Made by a program: the position numbers and the translations under genes. From JAGZEG01 sp963930185 (GTDB taxonomy: Bacteria > Actinomycetota > Coriobacteriia > Coriobacteriales > UMGS124): a stretch of DNA of 54,099 nucleotides. Below the pieces are notes generated by a model. It was not told the origin of the DNA. It saw only the letters and a list, made by a program, of their open reading frames with translations, and did not search any database. The stretch is taken from positions 1-54,099 of the forward strand of contig CAWVLT010000051.1 in the NCBI GenBank assembly GCA_963930185.1, written 5' to 3'. Within the stretch, counting starts at the first letter, position 1. The number at the start of each line of letters is the position of its first letter. Below, one piece after another: positions 17,065 to 24,647 of this stretch.

Positions 17065-17526
17065 CTAGTCCTGTTCTCCTATTTGGGCGAGCTCGCTGTA
17101 GAAGCCCTCGACGTCCTGGAAGTCGCGGTAGACCGAGGCGAAGCGCACGTACGCCACCTTGTCGAGGGTGAGCAGCCTGCGCAGCACCATGTCGCCGAGC
17201 TCGCGGGACGTGACCTCGCTCTTGAAGTCGTTCCTGAGCTCGGACTCGATGCTCGAGATGAGCTCGTTGAGCGTCTCGACGGAGACGTTGCGCTTGATCG
17301 TGGCGGTCATGAGGCTCTTCATCAGCTTCTCGCGATCGAACGCCTCGAGCATCCCGTTCTTCTTGCGCACCTGCAGCGGCAGCTCCTCGCGACGCTCGTA
17401 GGTCGTGAACCGCTCCTTGCACTGGGGGTTGAGGCACTCGCGGCGGCGCCTGATCGCGTCGCCTAGCTCGGAAGGGCGCGAATCGATCACGCGTGACTCG
17501 GTGTATCCACACTTGGGGCAGCGCAT
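17065..17526 (-). CDS. nrdR: Transcriptional repressor NrdR
   Basis: NrdR represses ribonucleotide reductase genes in response to ATP/dATP. The N-terminal zinc ribbon is MRCPKCGYTESRVIDSRP with a later CLNPQC pair; the ATP-cone follows (VRKKNGMLEAFDREKLMKSL). Length 153 is typical. The ATG is behind GAGGAGG. Its place next to a LysM protein and lexA mirrors the nrdR - Rv2719c - lexA order of mycobacteria, which supports the actinobacterial assignment. Confidence 0.96.
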   Translation of the reverse strand: MRCPKCGYTESRVIDSRPSELGDAIRRRRECLNPQCKERFTTYERREELPLQVRKKNGMLEAFDREKLMKSLMTATIKRNVSVETLNELISSIESELRNDFKSEVTSRELGDMVLRRLLTLDKVAYVRFASVYRDFQDVEGFYSELAQIGEQD

Positions 17527-17596
17527 GCATCCTCCTCAAACGAATGACTTCAGGCAGGATACCATGAACGGGGGGCGTGGGGGCACGACAGACCGA

Positions 17597-18862
17597 CTAG
17601 ATCGGGCTGCCACCGCCCATGAACGCGTAGACCGAGGCGTACGTGACGAGCTGACCCTCGTAGGGTGCGTGGATCATCATGCCGCCACCGCAGTAGATGC
17701 CCACGTGACCGGAGTGCGGAAACACCAGGTCACCCGGGCTGAGCTGGGACAGGTCGGTCCTCCAGTTGCCCAGCGACTGGATCTGCGCGATCTGCCCGTA
17801 GGTGTCGCGAGCGATGGAGTAGCCGCATGCGGCGTAGCAGTACTGCGCGAGGCCCGAGCAGTCGAAGCCCGAGGGGTCGGTGCCGCCCCAGACGTAGGGG
17901 GTGACGCCGACGTAGTTCCAGGCGACGCTGACCACGTCGCCCGCGTGGTTGCCCGTGCCGCCGCCGGAGGAGCCCCAGTCGCCCGAGCCTCCCTCCGTCG
18001 GGTAGTACTCCCCGCCGCCCTGCGACCCGCCGCCGTCGCCTGTGCCCGCGCCGCCCGACGCGTCGCCGCCAGACACCGCGCCCGACTCGCCGCCGGCCTG
18101 CTGCTGGGCGGCCTGCTGCTGCTCGAGATAGGCCTGGTACTGCGCCTCGCGGGCCGCCTCGGCCTCGCGCTGGGCCTGGGCCATGAGCTCGGTGACCTCC
18201 TGCGACAGGCCGTCGGCGTAACTCTGCATCGCGCCGACCTGGTCCTGGAGCGCCTGGGTCTCCTCCTGCTGCTGGGCGAGCAGCTGCTCCTGCTCCGCCT
18301 TCGTGGACTCGAGGTCGGCCTGCTGCTGCTCGAGCTGCGCCTTCAGGTCCTTGACGTCCTGGATGGCCTGGGCGTCGGCGTCCGACACCTTGCCCGCGTA
18401 GTAGATGCGGTTAACGAGGTCGTCGAAGTCCTCGGCGTCGAAGATGGCGGACAGCACGTCCACCTTGCCGACCTTGTAGTTGGCGGCCAGGCGCTCCGCC
18501 AGAACGTCCTGGGCACCCTCCAGCTCCGCCTGCGTCTGGGCGATGCTGGCCTCGAGCTCGGCTATGCTGGCGTTGGTGGCATCCAGGGCGGCCTGGGTCT
18601 GGCTCAGCTCGTACTGCGCCATCTCGACCTGCTCGTTGAGCGAGGCGAGCTGGGCCATCGCATCCTCGTAGGCGGCCTGCGCGCTGTCGAGGGCGGCAAG
18701 CGTCTCCGCGGAGGCGCCGGGCTCGTCCGCATGCGCGAGAAAGGCGTCGAGGCCACCGAGCAGCGAGACCAGTCCGGCGGCGGAAATCGCGAGGAAGTCA
18801 CGGCGCCCAACGAACCTCTGATCCTGGCCTGCATGTTCATCGGTACGCACGGATCTGCTCAT
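17597..18862 (-). CDS. Secreted NlpC/P60 peptidoglycan hydrolase with coiled-coil domain
   Basis: Cell-wall endopeptidase of the CwlO/RipA type. The N-terminal signal has GRRDFLAISAAGL and a cleavage region near AHADEP. A long Gln/Glu-rich coiled coil covers about residues 55-270, then a Gly/Ser-rich linker, then NlpC/P60 with Cys in GFDCSGLAQ, His in SGHVGIY and a third His in MIHAP. The 421-residue start at 18862 (after GGAGAG) is preferred over ATG 18898, because the sequence between does not resemble a signal. The coiled coil is usual in hydrolases controlled by FtsEX-like complexes, so a role in separation or elongation is likely. Confidence 0.9.
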   Translation of the reverse strand: MSRSVRTDEHAGQDQRFVGRRDFLAISAAGLVSLLGGLDAFLAHADEPGASAETLAALDSAQAAYEDAMAQLASLNEQVEMAQYELSQTQAALDATNASIAELEASIAQTQAELEGAQDVLAERLAANYKVGKVDVLSAIFDAEDFDDLVNRIYYAGKVSDADAQAIQDVKDLKAQLEQQQADLESTKAEQEQLLAQQQEETQALQDQVGAMQSYADGLSQEVTELMAQAQREAEAAREAQYQAYLEQQQAAQQQAGGESGAVSGGDASGGAGTGDGGGSQGGGEYYPTEGGSGDWGSSGGGTGNHAGDVVSVAWNYVGVTPYVWGGTDPSGFDCSGLAQYCYAACGYSIARDTYGQIAQIQSLGNWRTDLSQLSPGDLVFPHSGHVGIYCGGGMMIHAPYEGQLVTYASVYAFMGGGSPI

Positions 18863-19005
18863 AGCGACTCTCCAAGATACGCATAGGGATTCGGTCATGT
18901 TCCACCCCCTATGATACCCCGTGTCGCGGGACATGCCCCCGTGCCGCCTTGAAAAGACAGCAGATGTGCGCCAGATGTGAACCGCCGCCCCGGCCACGCG
19001 CCTCG

Positions 19006-19530
19006 CTAGGCGACGCCGGCCTGCGCCGGCACGAGGATCGTCTGGCCGGGCTGTATGACCGTTCCGAACAGGTCGTTCTCCTCCCGGATGAGGTCGATGA
19101 CCTCGCTGGTCGTAAGCCCCTCGACCGGGTGCGCCTCCGAGATGTCCCACAGGGAGTCGCCGTCCATGACGACGTGCTCCTCGAGCGCGACCTCGCCGGC
19201 ACCGGCGGCGCCCACCTGGCCCGACAGGGCCCAGGAGATGACCAGGGCGGTGCATAGAGCGAGGGCGAGCAGCGCGAGCAGGACCTCCCACCTGCCCCGC
19301 AGGTCATCCGCAACGGCCTTGGTCGCCCTCTGGACGCGCTCCGAGCACACGTGCTCGGGACCGAGCGAAAGCCCGACCTCACGCACGCCGCCAGGAATCA
19401 CCCTGAGCTGCGGGCGCCGTGCGGGGTTCTGGCACGAGGTGTCCTCGAGCTTGCGAGCGAGCGCGTCCGGCACATACGGCGCGATGGTGACGCCACAACC
19501 GACCAGCTGCATATACGTGTTCTTTGCCAT
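19006..19530 (-). CDS. LysM membrane protein, probable SOS-linked division inhibitor (YneA/Rv2719c-like)
   Basis: 174-residue protein with a cytoplasmic N-terminus, one membrane helix (about residues 82-103) and a C-terminal extracytoplasmic LysM domain (MDGDSLWDISEAHP ... PGQTILVPAQ). It is divergent from lexA with three SOS boxes between. This matches B. subtilis yneA and M. tuberculosis Rv2719c, both LysM proteins beside lexA and induced by DNA damage, the first being a division inhibitor. ATG 19530 follows AAGGAG at 8 bases. The division-inhibitor role is inferred from context; no hydrolase motif is seen. Confidence 0.8.
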   Translation of the reverse strand: MAKNTYMQLVGCGVTIAPYVPDALARKLEDTSCQNPARRPQLRVIPGGVREVGLSLGPEHVCSERVQRATKAVADDLRGRWEVLLALLALALCTALVISWALSGQVGAAGAGEVALEEHVVMDGDSLWDISEAHPVEGLTTSEVIDLIREENDLFGTVIQPGQTILVPAQAGVA

Positions 19531-19605
19531 ATCTGTCGCTCCTTACCGGACGTGCCCAAGCCTGCGAGAGGCATTATCAGTTGCCGCTCGGACAGAAACG
19601 TCATG

Positions 19606-19617
19606 GAACAGGTGTTC
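19606..19617. promoter_or_regulatory. SOS (LexA) box 1
   Basis: GAAC-N4-GTTC, followed by G. It fits the Gram-positive/actinobacterial LexA operator core. It is the site closest to the LysM gene and could control it as well as lexA. Confidence 0.85.
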
Positions 19618-19632
19618 GGTCATAGGATAGCA

Positions 19633-19644
19633 GAACGTCTGTTC
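19633..19644. promoter_or_regulatory. SOS (LexA) box 2
   Basis: GAAC-N4-GTTC, followed by G, centred 27 bp from box 1. Perfect dyad core. Confidence 0.85.
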
Positions 19645-19660
19645 GATTCAAGTGAAAACC

Positions 19661-19672
19661 GAACATGTGTTT
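19661..19672. promoter_or_regulatory. SOS (LexA) box 3, overlapping the lexA -35
   Basis: CGAAC-N4-GTTTG form, one mismatch in the second half-site, centred 28 bp from box 2. It overlaps the TTGTAT -35 of the lexA promoter, so LexA binding here would block its own transcription. Confidence 0.78.
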
Positions 19673-19699
19673 GTATTTTTTCGCACAAGCGCGTATACT
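19671..19699 (+). promoter_or_regulatory. lexA promoter
   Basis: TTGTAT (19671-19676) and TATACT (19694-19699) are separated by 17 bases, giving a transcription start near 19706 and a leader of about 20 bases. The -35 overlaps SOS box 3. Confidence 0.55.
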
Positions 19700-19725
19700 G
19701 TCGGCATACGTCGAAGGGAGATGCC

Positions 19726-20388
19726 ATGGATCCGAAGAAGCTCACCGCACGCCAGCAGCAGATCTACGACTTCATCTGCGCCGAGGTGTCCGAGAAGGGG
19801 TATCCGCCGAGCGTGCGCGAGATCGCGCTTGGCGTCGGCCTGAGCAGCCCCTCGACCGTGCACACGCACCTGCAGGTCCTCGAGGACAAGGGATACATCA
19901 AGAGGGACCTCTCAAAGCCGCGCGCGCTCGAGATCACGGGCCAGGTCTCCGCCGGGGCGAGCGTGTCGTCCGCCCTCGGCAGCGACACGCAGGATGACGT
20001 CGAGATCGAGCCGGGCGTGGTGAGCCTTCCCGTGGTGGGCCGCGTGGCCGCCGGCCAGCCCATCCTCGCCGAACAGAACATAGAGGGCACCATCGCCCTC
20101 CCCTCGTCTCTGGTCGGCGACTCCGCCTCGTTCGTGCTGCGCGTGAAGGGCGACTCGATGATCCAGGCCGGCATCTTCGACGGCGACTTCGTCGTCGTGA
20201 GGGAGCAGAGCGACGCGACGAACGGCCAGATCGTCGTGGCGCTCATCGATGACGGCGCGACGGTCAAGACGTTCTATCGGGAGAAGGACAGGATCCGCCT
20301 GCAGCCCGAGAACCCGACCCTCGAGCCGATATACGTGAAGAACCCCGTTATCCTCGGGCGAGTGGTCGCCCTGGTTCGCTCGCTCTAG
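19726..20388 (+). CDS. lexA: SOS response repressor LexA
   Basis: Autocleaving repressor of DNA-damage genes. The N-terminal winged helix spans residues 1-65 (LTARQQQIYDFIC ... PSVREIALGVGLSSPSTVH). The Ala-Gly cleavage site is in GRVAAGQPI, the nucleophile Ser is in GDSMIQAG, and the Lys base is in TVKTFYRE. Length 220. The start behind AAGGGAG gives the canonical N-terminus; a long upstream extension would read through the operator. It overlaps the convergent hflX stop by 4 bases. Confidence 0.96.
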   Translation: MDPKKLTARQQQIYDFICAEVSEKGYPPSVREIALGVGLSSPSTVHTHLQVLEDKGYIKRDLSKPRALEITGQVSAGASVSSALGSDTQDDVEIEPGVVSLPVVGRVAAGQPILAEQNIEGTIALPSSLVGDSASFVLRVKGDSMIQAGIFDGDFVVVREQSDATNGQIVVALIDDGATVKTFYREKDRIRLQPENPTLEPIYVKNPVILGRVVALVRSL

Positions 20389-21719
20389 GCGTCGCTCGCC
20401 AGCCGCTGCTGCTCGCCAGCCGGATGCTGCGGACCAACGACGTAGGGTCGCAGCCTGGCTGCGAGGACCGGAGGCGCGATGACGGTGAGTGACACGCCCT
20501 GCTCGCGGTAGTCGCTCGAGACGAGGTGGCCCTGCTCGTGGCATGAGCGGATGAGAAGGCCCTCGCTATACGGGACCAGCACCTGCATCGTCTCGTCCTG
20601 CGCGCTGGCGGCGCGCGCGATGGCCCTCAGGAGCTCGTCGATCCCCTCCCCCGTCTGGGCGGAGACGAGCAGGGCGTCGGGCCTGCGCGAGCGCAGGGAC
20701 TGCTTGGCCTCGTCGTCAAGCAGGTCGGTCTTGTTGTAGACGACCAGCATCGGCACGCCCTCGGCCTCGATCTGCCCCAGGACGTCGTCGACGGCGCGCA
20801 GCTGCTTGTCGCAGTTGGGGTCGGTGGCGTCGGCCACCTCGAGGATGAGGTGCGCGCCGCTCACCTCGGCGAGCGTCGACTTGAACGACTCCACGAGCGT
20901 CGTCGGCAGCTTCTGGATGAAGCCGACCGTGTCGGTGAGCGTCACGAGGCGCCCGCCGGGCAGCTCAAGGGCGCGCGTCGTGGGGTCGAGCGTGGCGAAG
21001 AGCTGGTCCTGCACGTACACGTCGGCGCCGGTGAGCCTGTTGAGCAGCGTAGACTTGCCGGCGTTGGTGTAGCCGGCCAGCGACACGCGAAACATCGAGG
21101 AGCTCCACCGCTCCTTGCGCTGGACCTCGCGGTTGCCGGATATCTTGGAGAGCTCGCGGCGCAGCGTCGAGATGCGGTCGCGGATGAGGCGGCGATCCAC
21201 CTCGAGCTGGCTCTCTCCCTGGCCGAAGCGCGACCCGATGCCGCCGCGCGTCCTGTCCTTGGCGAGGTGCGACCACATGCCCCTCAGCCTGGGATAGAGG
21301 TACTGCAGCTGGGCCATCTGCACCTGGAGCTTGCCCTCGTGGGTGGTGGCGTGCTGGCCAAAGATGTCGAGGATGAGCGCCGTGCGGTCGATGACCTTGT
21401 AGCGCATGCCGAGCATGCGCTCCAGGTTGGCCTGCTGGGAGGGCGACAGCTCGTCGTCGAAGATGATGACGTCGGCCTCCAGGGCCTCGGCCATCTCGCG
21501 CAGCTCGGCGACCTTGCCGCTGCCGAGGAACGTCTTGGGGACGGGCCGGTCGAGGCGCTGGGTGAGCCGCCCCACGGTGACGGCGCCGTCGGTGAGGGCC
21601 AGGCGCTCGAGCTCGTCCATGGACGTCTCGATGTCCCACTCGCCCGCCCCGCGGTCGACCCCGACGAGAACTGCCTTCTCGGGCGGCACGTAGGTGGAAA
21701 TCGGTCTCTCGGCAGGCAT
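20385..21719 (-). CDS. hflX: GTPase HflX
   Basis: Ribosome-associated GTPase that splits stalled or stressed 70S ribosomes. The N-terminal HflX domain contains KTFLGSGKVAELRE and FDDELSPSQQANLE. The linker GGIGSRFGQGESQLEVDRR is diagnostic. The G domain has GYTNAGKST (P-loop), DTVGFI (G3) and NKTDLL (G4). Length 444 is normal for actinobacteria. It ends the spoVS - miaB - miaA - hflX run, starting 3 bases after the miaA stop. Confidence 0.96.
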   Translation of the reverse strand: MPAERPISTYVPPEKAVLVGVDRGAGEWDIETSMDELERLALTDGAVTVGRLTQRLDRPVPKTFLGSGKVAELREMAEALEADVIIFDDELSPSQQANLERMLGMRYKVIDRTALILDIFGQHATTHEGKLQVQMAQLQYLYPRLRGMWSHLAKDRTRGGIGSRFGQGESQLEVDRRLIRDRISTLRRELSKISGNREVQRKERWSSSMFRVSLAGYTNAGKSTLLNRLTGADVYVQDQLFATLDPTTRALELPGGRLVTLTDTVGFIQKLPTTLVESFKSTLAEVSGAHLILEVADATDPNCDKQLRAVDDVLGQIEAEGVPMLVVYNKTDLLDDEAKQSLRSRRPDALLVSAQTGEGIDELLRAIARAASAQDETMQVLVPYSEGLLIRSCHEQGHLVSSDYREQGVSLTVIAPPVLAARLRPYVVGPQHPAGEQQRLASDA

Positions 21720-21722
21720 AGT

Positions 21723-22697
21723 CTATCCCCTTCCCCCATCCGGGGACTCCCCCGGGGAGCGGCGGGCGAGCTCCATGACGTGATCGGCCAGACTCCCCAC
21801 GTCGCCTGACAGCGCGTCGATCCACACCACGCGCTCGTCACCTCGAAACCAGGAGAGCTGCCGCTTGGCGTATCGCCGCGTCGCGCGCTTGATGTCCTCC
21901 ACGGCCTGCTCCATCGTGCACTCCCCCGCCAGGGCGGCCAGGATCTCCCGGTAGCCGATGGCCTGCCGCGAGGTGAGCGACTCGGCGAGGCCCTCGTCGG
22001 CAAGGCCGCGCACCTCGTCGACGAGTCCCTGCTCCATCATGCGGTCCACGCGCGCGTTGATGCGCTCGTAAAGGACCTCCCGGTCCATGGTGAGGCCCAC
22101 GACGAGCGTGGGGTGGCGGTTCGTGCGGACGTGCAGGCCCTCGTGTTGGCAGGCGTAGGAGAGCCCCTGCTCGAGGAGCTCGAACGCCCTGACGACGCGG
22201 CGGGTGTTGTTGGGGTGGATGAGCGCGGCGCTCTGGGGGTCGCGGGCCGCGAGCAGGTCGTGGAGTCTCTGCGGCCCGAGTTCCTCGGCCAGGCGCGCGT
22301 AGCGCTCGCGCACGGGGTTGTTCGTCTGGTCCCCGGAGGGGAAGTCCATGTCCTCCAGGGCGGCGCGCACGTACAGGCCCGTGCCGCCGCAGACGATCGC
22401 CGCGCGCCCCTCGCCCACCAGGCGGTCGACGCAGGCGTGCGCCTCGCGCTCGTAGCAGGCGACGGAGTACGTCTCGCTCGGGTCGGCGACGTCGACGCAC
22501 AGAAGCGGTACGCGCCGCTCGTCGGGCGGCGTCTTGGCCGTGCCGATGTCCATGCGGCGGTAGACCTGCATGGCGTCGGCCGAGACCACCTCGGTGCCCA
22601 GGCGCACGGCCAGCTCGTCGGCAAGCGCAGACTTGCCGCTGGCGGTGGGCCCCACCACCGCGATGACGTCACACCACAGCCCGTCAGGACTCGACAA
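21723..22697 (-). CDS. miaA: tRNA dimethylallyltransferase MiaA
   Basis: Adds a dimethylallyl group to N6 of A37 in tRNAs reading UNN codons; MiaB then methylthiolates the base. The P-loop is VVGPTASGKSALADELA, followed by DAMQVYRRMDIGTAKTP, and the tRNA-binding core includes RRVVRAFELLEQG. Length 324. Translation begins with TTG at 22697 after GAGGGGGAG, 14 bases inside the end of miaB, so expression is coupled to it. An internal ATG start would remove part of the fold. Confidence 0.95.
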   Translation of the reverse strand: MSSPDGLWCDVIAVVGPTASGKSALADELAVRLGTEVVSADAMQVYRRMDIGTAKTPPDERRVPLLCVDVADPSETYSVACYEREAHACVDRLVGEGRAAIVCGGTGLYVRAALEDMDFPSGDQTNNPVRERYARLAEELGPQRLHDLLAARDPQSAALIHPNNTRRVVRAFELLEQGLSYACQHEGLHVRTNRHPTLVVGLTMDREVLYERINARVDRMMEQGLVDEVRGLADEGLAESLTSRQAIGYREILAALAGECTMEQAVEDIKRATRRYAKRQLSWFRGDERVVWIDALSGDVGSLADHVMELARRSPGESPDGGRG

Positions 22698-24063
22698 GGC
22701 TCCCCCTCAGATACCAGGTGCGCGCCTCCTCGACGTGCACCGGCAGGATGCTGCCGATGAGCTCGTCGGCGATGCGGCCGGCGGGAAGCGGCGCGTGAAC
22801 CGTCTGGTTCTTGGGGCTGCGGCCCGTGAGCATGGAGGAGTCGCGCTTGGAGAGCCCCTCGAACAGGACGGGCAGCGTCTTGCCCAGCTCGGGCTGGTTG
22901 GCATCGAACGCGCAGCGCTGGACCGACTCCACGAGGCGGTCGAAGCGCTGCTGGATGATCTCGCGCGGGGTGTCGTCGGGCATGGTCGCCGCAGGGGTGC
23001 CCTCGCGCTTGGAGTAGATGAACGTAAAGGTCTGCGCGTAGCCCACCTCCTCGACCAGCGAGAGCGTCTGCTCGAAGTCCTGCTGGGTCTCGCCCGGGAA
23101 GCCGACGATGACGTCGGTGGACAGCGCGATGTCGGGCATCGCGGCGCGTATGCGGCCGACGAGGTCGAGGTAGCCCTCGCGCGTGTAGGTGCGGTTCATC
23201 TTCTTGAGGATGCGCGTGGAACCCGACTGCACGGGCAGGTGCAGCGCGGGCATGACGGCAGGCGTCTGCGCCATGGCCTCGATCGTCTCGTCGGACAGGT
23301 CCTTGGGGTGGCTCGTCGCGAAGCGGATGCGTGGAATGCCGGTCTGGCCGCAGGCGCGGAGCAGCTCGGCGAAGCGCGGCGACCCATAGAGGTCGCGCCC
23401 GTAGGAGTTGACGTTCTGGCCGAGGAGCGTGACCTCCTTGCAGCCGGCGTCCACCAGGTGCCCCACCTCCTGGACAATCTCGTCGAACTGCCGGCTGCGC
23501 TCGCGCCCGCGCACGTAGGGCACGATGCAGTAGGTGCAGAAGTTGTTGCACCCGAACGTGATGGGCACCCAGGCGTGGAAGTCCGACTCGCGATGGGTGG
23601 GCAGGTCGGTCGAGGCCTGCCCGGGGGCGTCTGCATCGAGCAGGGCGAGCAGGTGGTCCTCGCCGCCGTCGAGGACGCGCGAGACCAGCTCGACCACGCG
23701 CGAGAGCGTGTGGGTGCCGAACACGACGTCGACGTTGGGGAGGTTGACGAACAGCGAGTCGCCGTCGCGCTGGCCGATGCACCCGCCCACGGCGACGATG
23801 CGCCGCGAGCAGGGCGAGCCCTCGCGCAGGGGAAGCGTGCGCATGGTGGCGACCTGGCCGTACAGGCGCGTGTCGGCCGCCTCGCGCACGCAGCAGGTGA
23901 TGAACACGACGATGTCGGCGTCCTCGTAGGCCTCGACGGGAAGCGAGCCGGCCTCCTCGAGCATGCCGCGCACGCGCTCCGCGTCGTGCAGGTTCATCTG
24001 GCACCCGAACGCCCTGACCACGTAGGTCGTTCCAAGCAGCGGGCGCGTCGTGTCGCTCGGCAT
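22684..24063 (-). CDS. miaB: tRNA-2-methylthio-N6-dimethylallyladenosine synthase MiaB
   Basis: Radical-SAM methylthiotransferase acting on the MiaA product. The N-terminal UPF0004 domain carries cluster cysteines (FGCQMN, ITCCVRE, VGGCIGQ). The radical-SAM motif is FGCNNFCTYCIVPYVRGRERS, shown in part by CNNFCTYC. A TRAM domain ends the protein (VEEARTWYLRGSLV). Length 459 is usual. The ATG is preceded by AGGAAG, 12 bases after the spoVS stop. Confidence 0.96.
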   Translation of the reverse strand: MPSDTTRPLLGTTYVVRAFGCQMNLHDAERVRGMLEEAGSLPVEAYEDADIVVFITCCVREAADTRLYGQVATMRTLPLREGSPCSRRIVAVGGCIGQRDGDSLFVNLPNVDVVFGTHTLSRVVELVSRVLDGGEDHLLALLDADAPGQASTDLPTHRESDFHAWVPITFGCNNFCTYCIVPYVRGRERSRQFDEIVQEVGHLVDAGCKEVTLLGQNVNSYGRDLYGSPRFAELLRACGQTGIPRIRFATSHPKDLSDETIEAMAQTPAVMPALHLPVQSGSTRILKKMNRTYTREGYLDLVGRIRAAMPDIALSTDVIVGFPGETQQDFEQTLSLVEEVGYAQTFTFIYSKREGTPAATMPDDTPREIIQQRFDRLVESVQRCAFDANQPELGKTLPVLFEGLSKRDSSMLTGRSPKNQTVHAPLPAGRIADELIGSILPVHVEEARTWYLRGSLVES

Positions 24064-24075
24064 CAGGCTTCCTCC

Positions 24076-24492
24076 CTAGGCGCGGATGGCAGCGGCCACG
24101 CACGCGACGTCGGCAGGCACATGGCAGCTGGCGGCGGGGGCGTGGTCGGCCTGGACGACCGACAGGTGGCTCGCGTGGTCGACGGAGTCGGGGGCATGGC
24201 CCTCGGACAGCGTGGGGGACGGCACGGCAAGGGCGTGCGGGTACACGGAGATGCGGATGGCCGTGCGGCACTCGCCGTCGATCTCGATGTCTTGGAACGT
24301 CGGCGCGCACAGCACGTCGATGCCGGACGGGATGAGAAACCCGCGCGCGATGGCGATGGCCTTGATGGCCTGGTTCACCGCACCGGCGCCCACCGACTGG
24401 ATCTCGACGGGCATCCCGTCCTTGATGAGCCCGGCAATCGCGCCGGCAACGCTCGCCGGCGAGGACTTGCTCGATACCTTCAGGTAGTCCAT
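24076..24492 (-). CDS. spoVS: SpoVS-like protein with C-terminal extension
   Basis: Residues 1-85 match the small Alba-fold SpoVS family (LKVSSKSSPASVAGAIAGLI, SVGAGAVNQAIKAIAIARG). In B. subtilis it affects sporulation and cell-division control; in non-sporulating bacteria its role is open, possibly nucleic-acid binding. The protein is 138 residues, about 50 longer than usual. The tail is rich in His, Ala and Asp and not recognised. Start ATG 24492 follows GGAG at 5 bases. It lies between rny and miaB, as in Bacillus. A SOS-box-like site lies 127 bases upstream. Confidence 0.88.
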   Translation of the reverse strand: MDYLKVSSKSSPASVAGAIAGLIKDGMPVEIQSVGAGAVNQAIKAIAIARGFLIPSGIDVLCAPTFQDIEIDGECRTAIRISVYPHALAVPSPTLSEGHAPDSVDHASHLSVVQADHAPAASCHVPADVACVAAAIRA

Positions 24493-24618
24493 TGAAGCTC
24501 CGTTTTGGTCACGTTTATTCTTCGCGGCGGCCCACGGCACAGGACGCGGCAGCCGCATGGTGCATATGGTACATGATACTACTACAGGTCTACTAGATAT
24601 TGAAGTGCGCCGTCGAGA

Positions 24619-24630
24619 GAACAGACGTTC
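24619..24630. promoter_or_regulatory. Candidate SOS (LexA) box upstream of spoVS-miaB-miaA-hflX
   Basis: A perfect GAAC-N4-GTTC core flanked by A and T, with the N4 purine/pyrimidine pattern of the lexA sites. It lies between the GHKL ATPase stop and spoVS, about 41 bases upstream of a TATCAT -10-like hexamer (24573-24578, minus strand). It could be chance, since the outer C and G are absent. Confidence 0.45.
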
Positions 24631-24647
24631 TCCCCGTTCTGCCCGTA

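Noticed and set aside
22037..24310. A 757-codon minus-strand frame overlapping miaA, miaB and spoVS
   Set aside because: Out-of-frame shadow dominated by Arg, Pro and Ala; the correct frames carry full MiaA, MiaB and SpoVS motifs.
24619..24630. The GAGAAC-N4-GTTCTC dyad as the terminator of the GHKL ATPase gene
   Set aside because: The stem is only 6 bp and no T-run follows on the minus strand, so an operator is the better reading.
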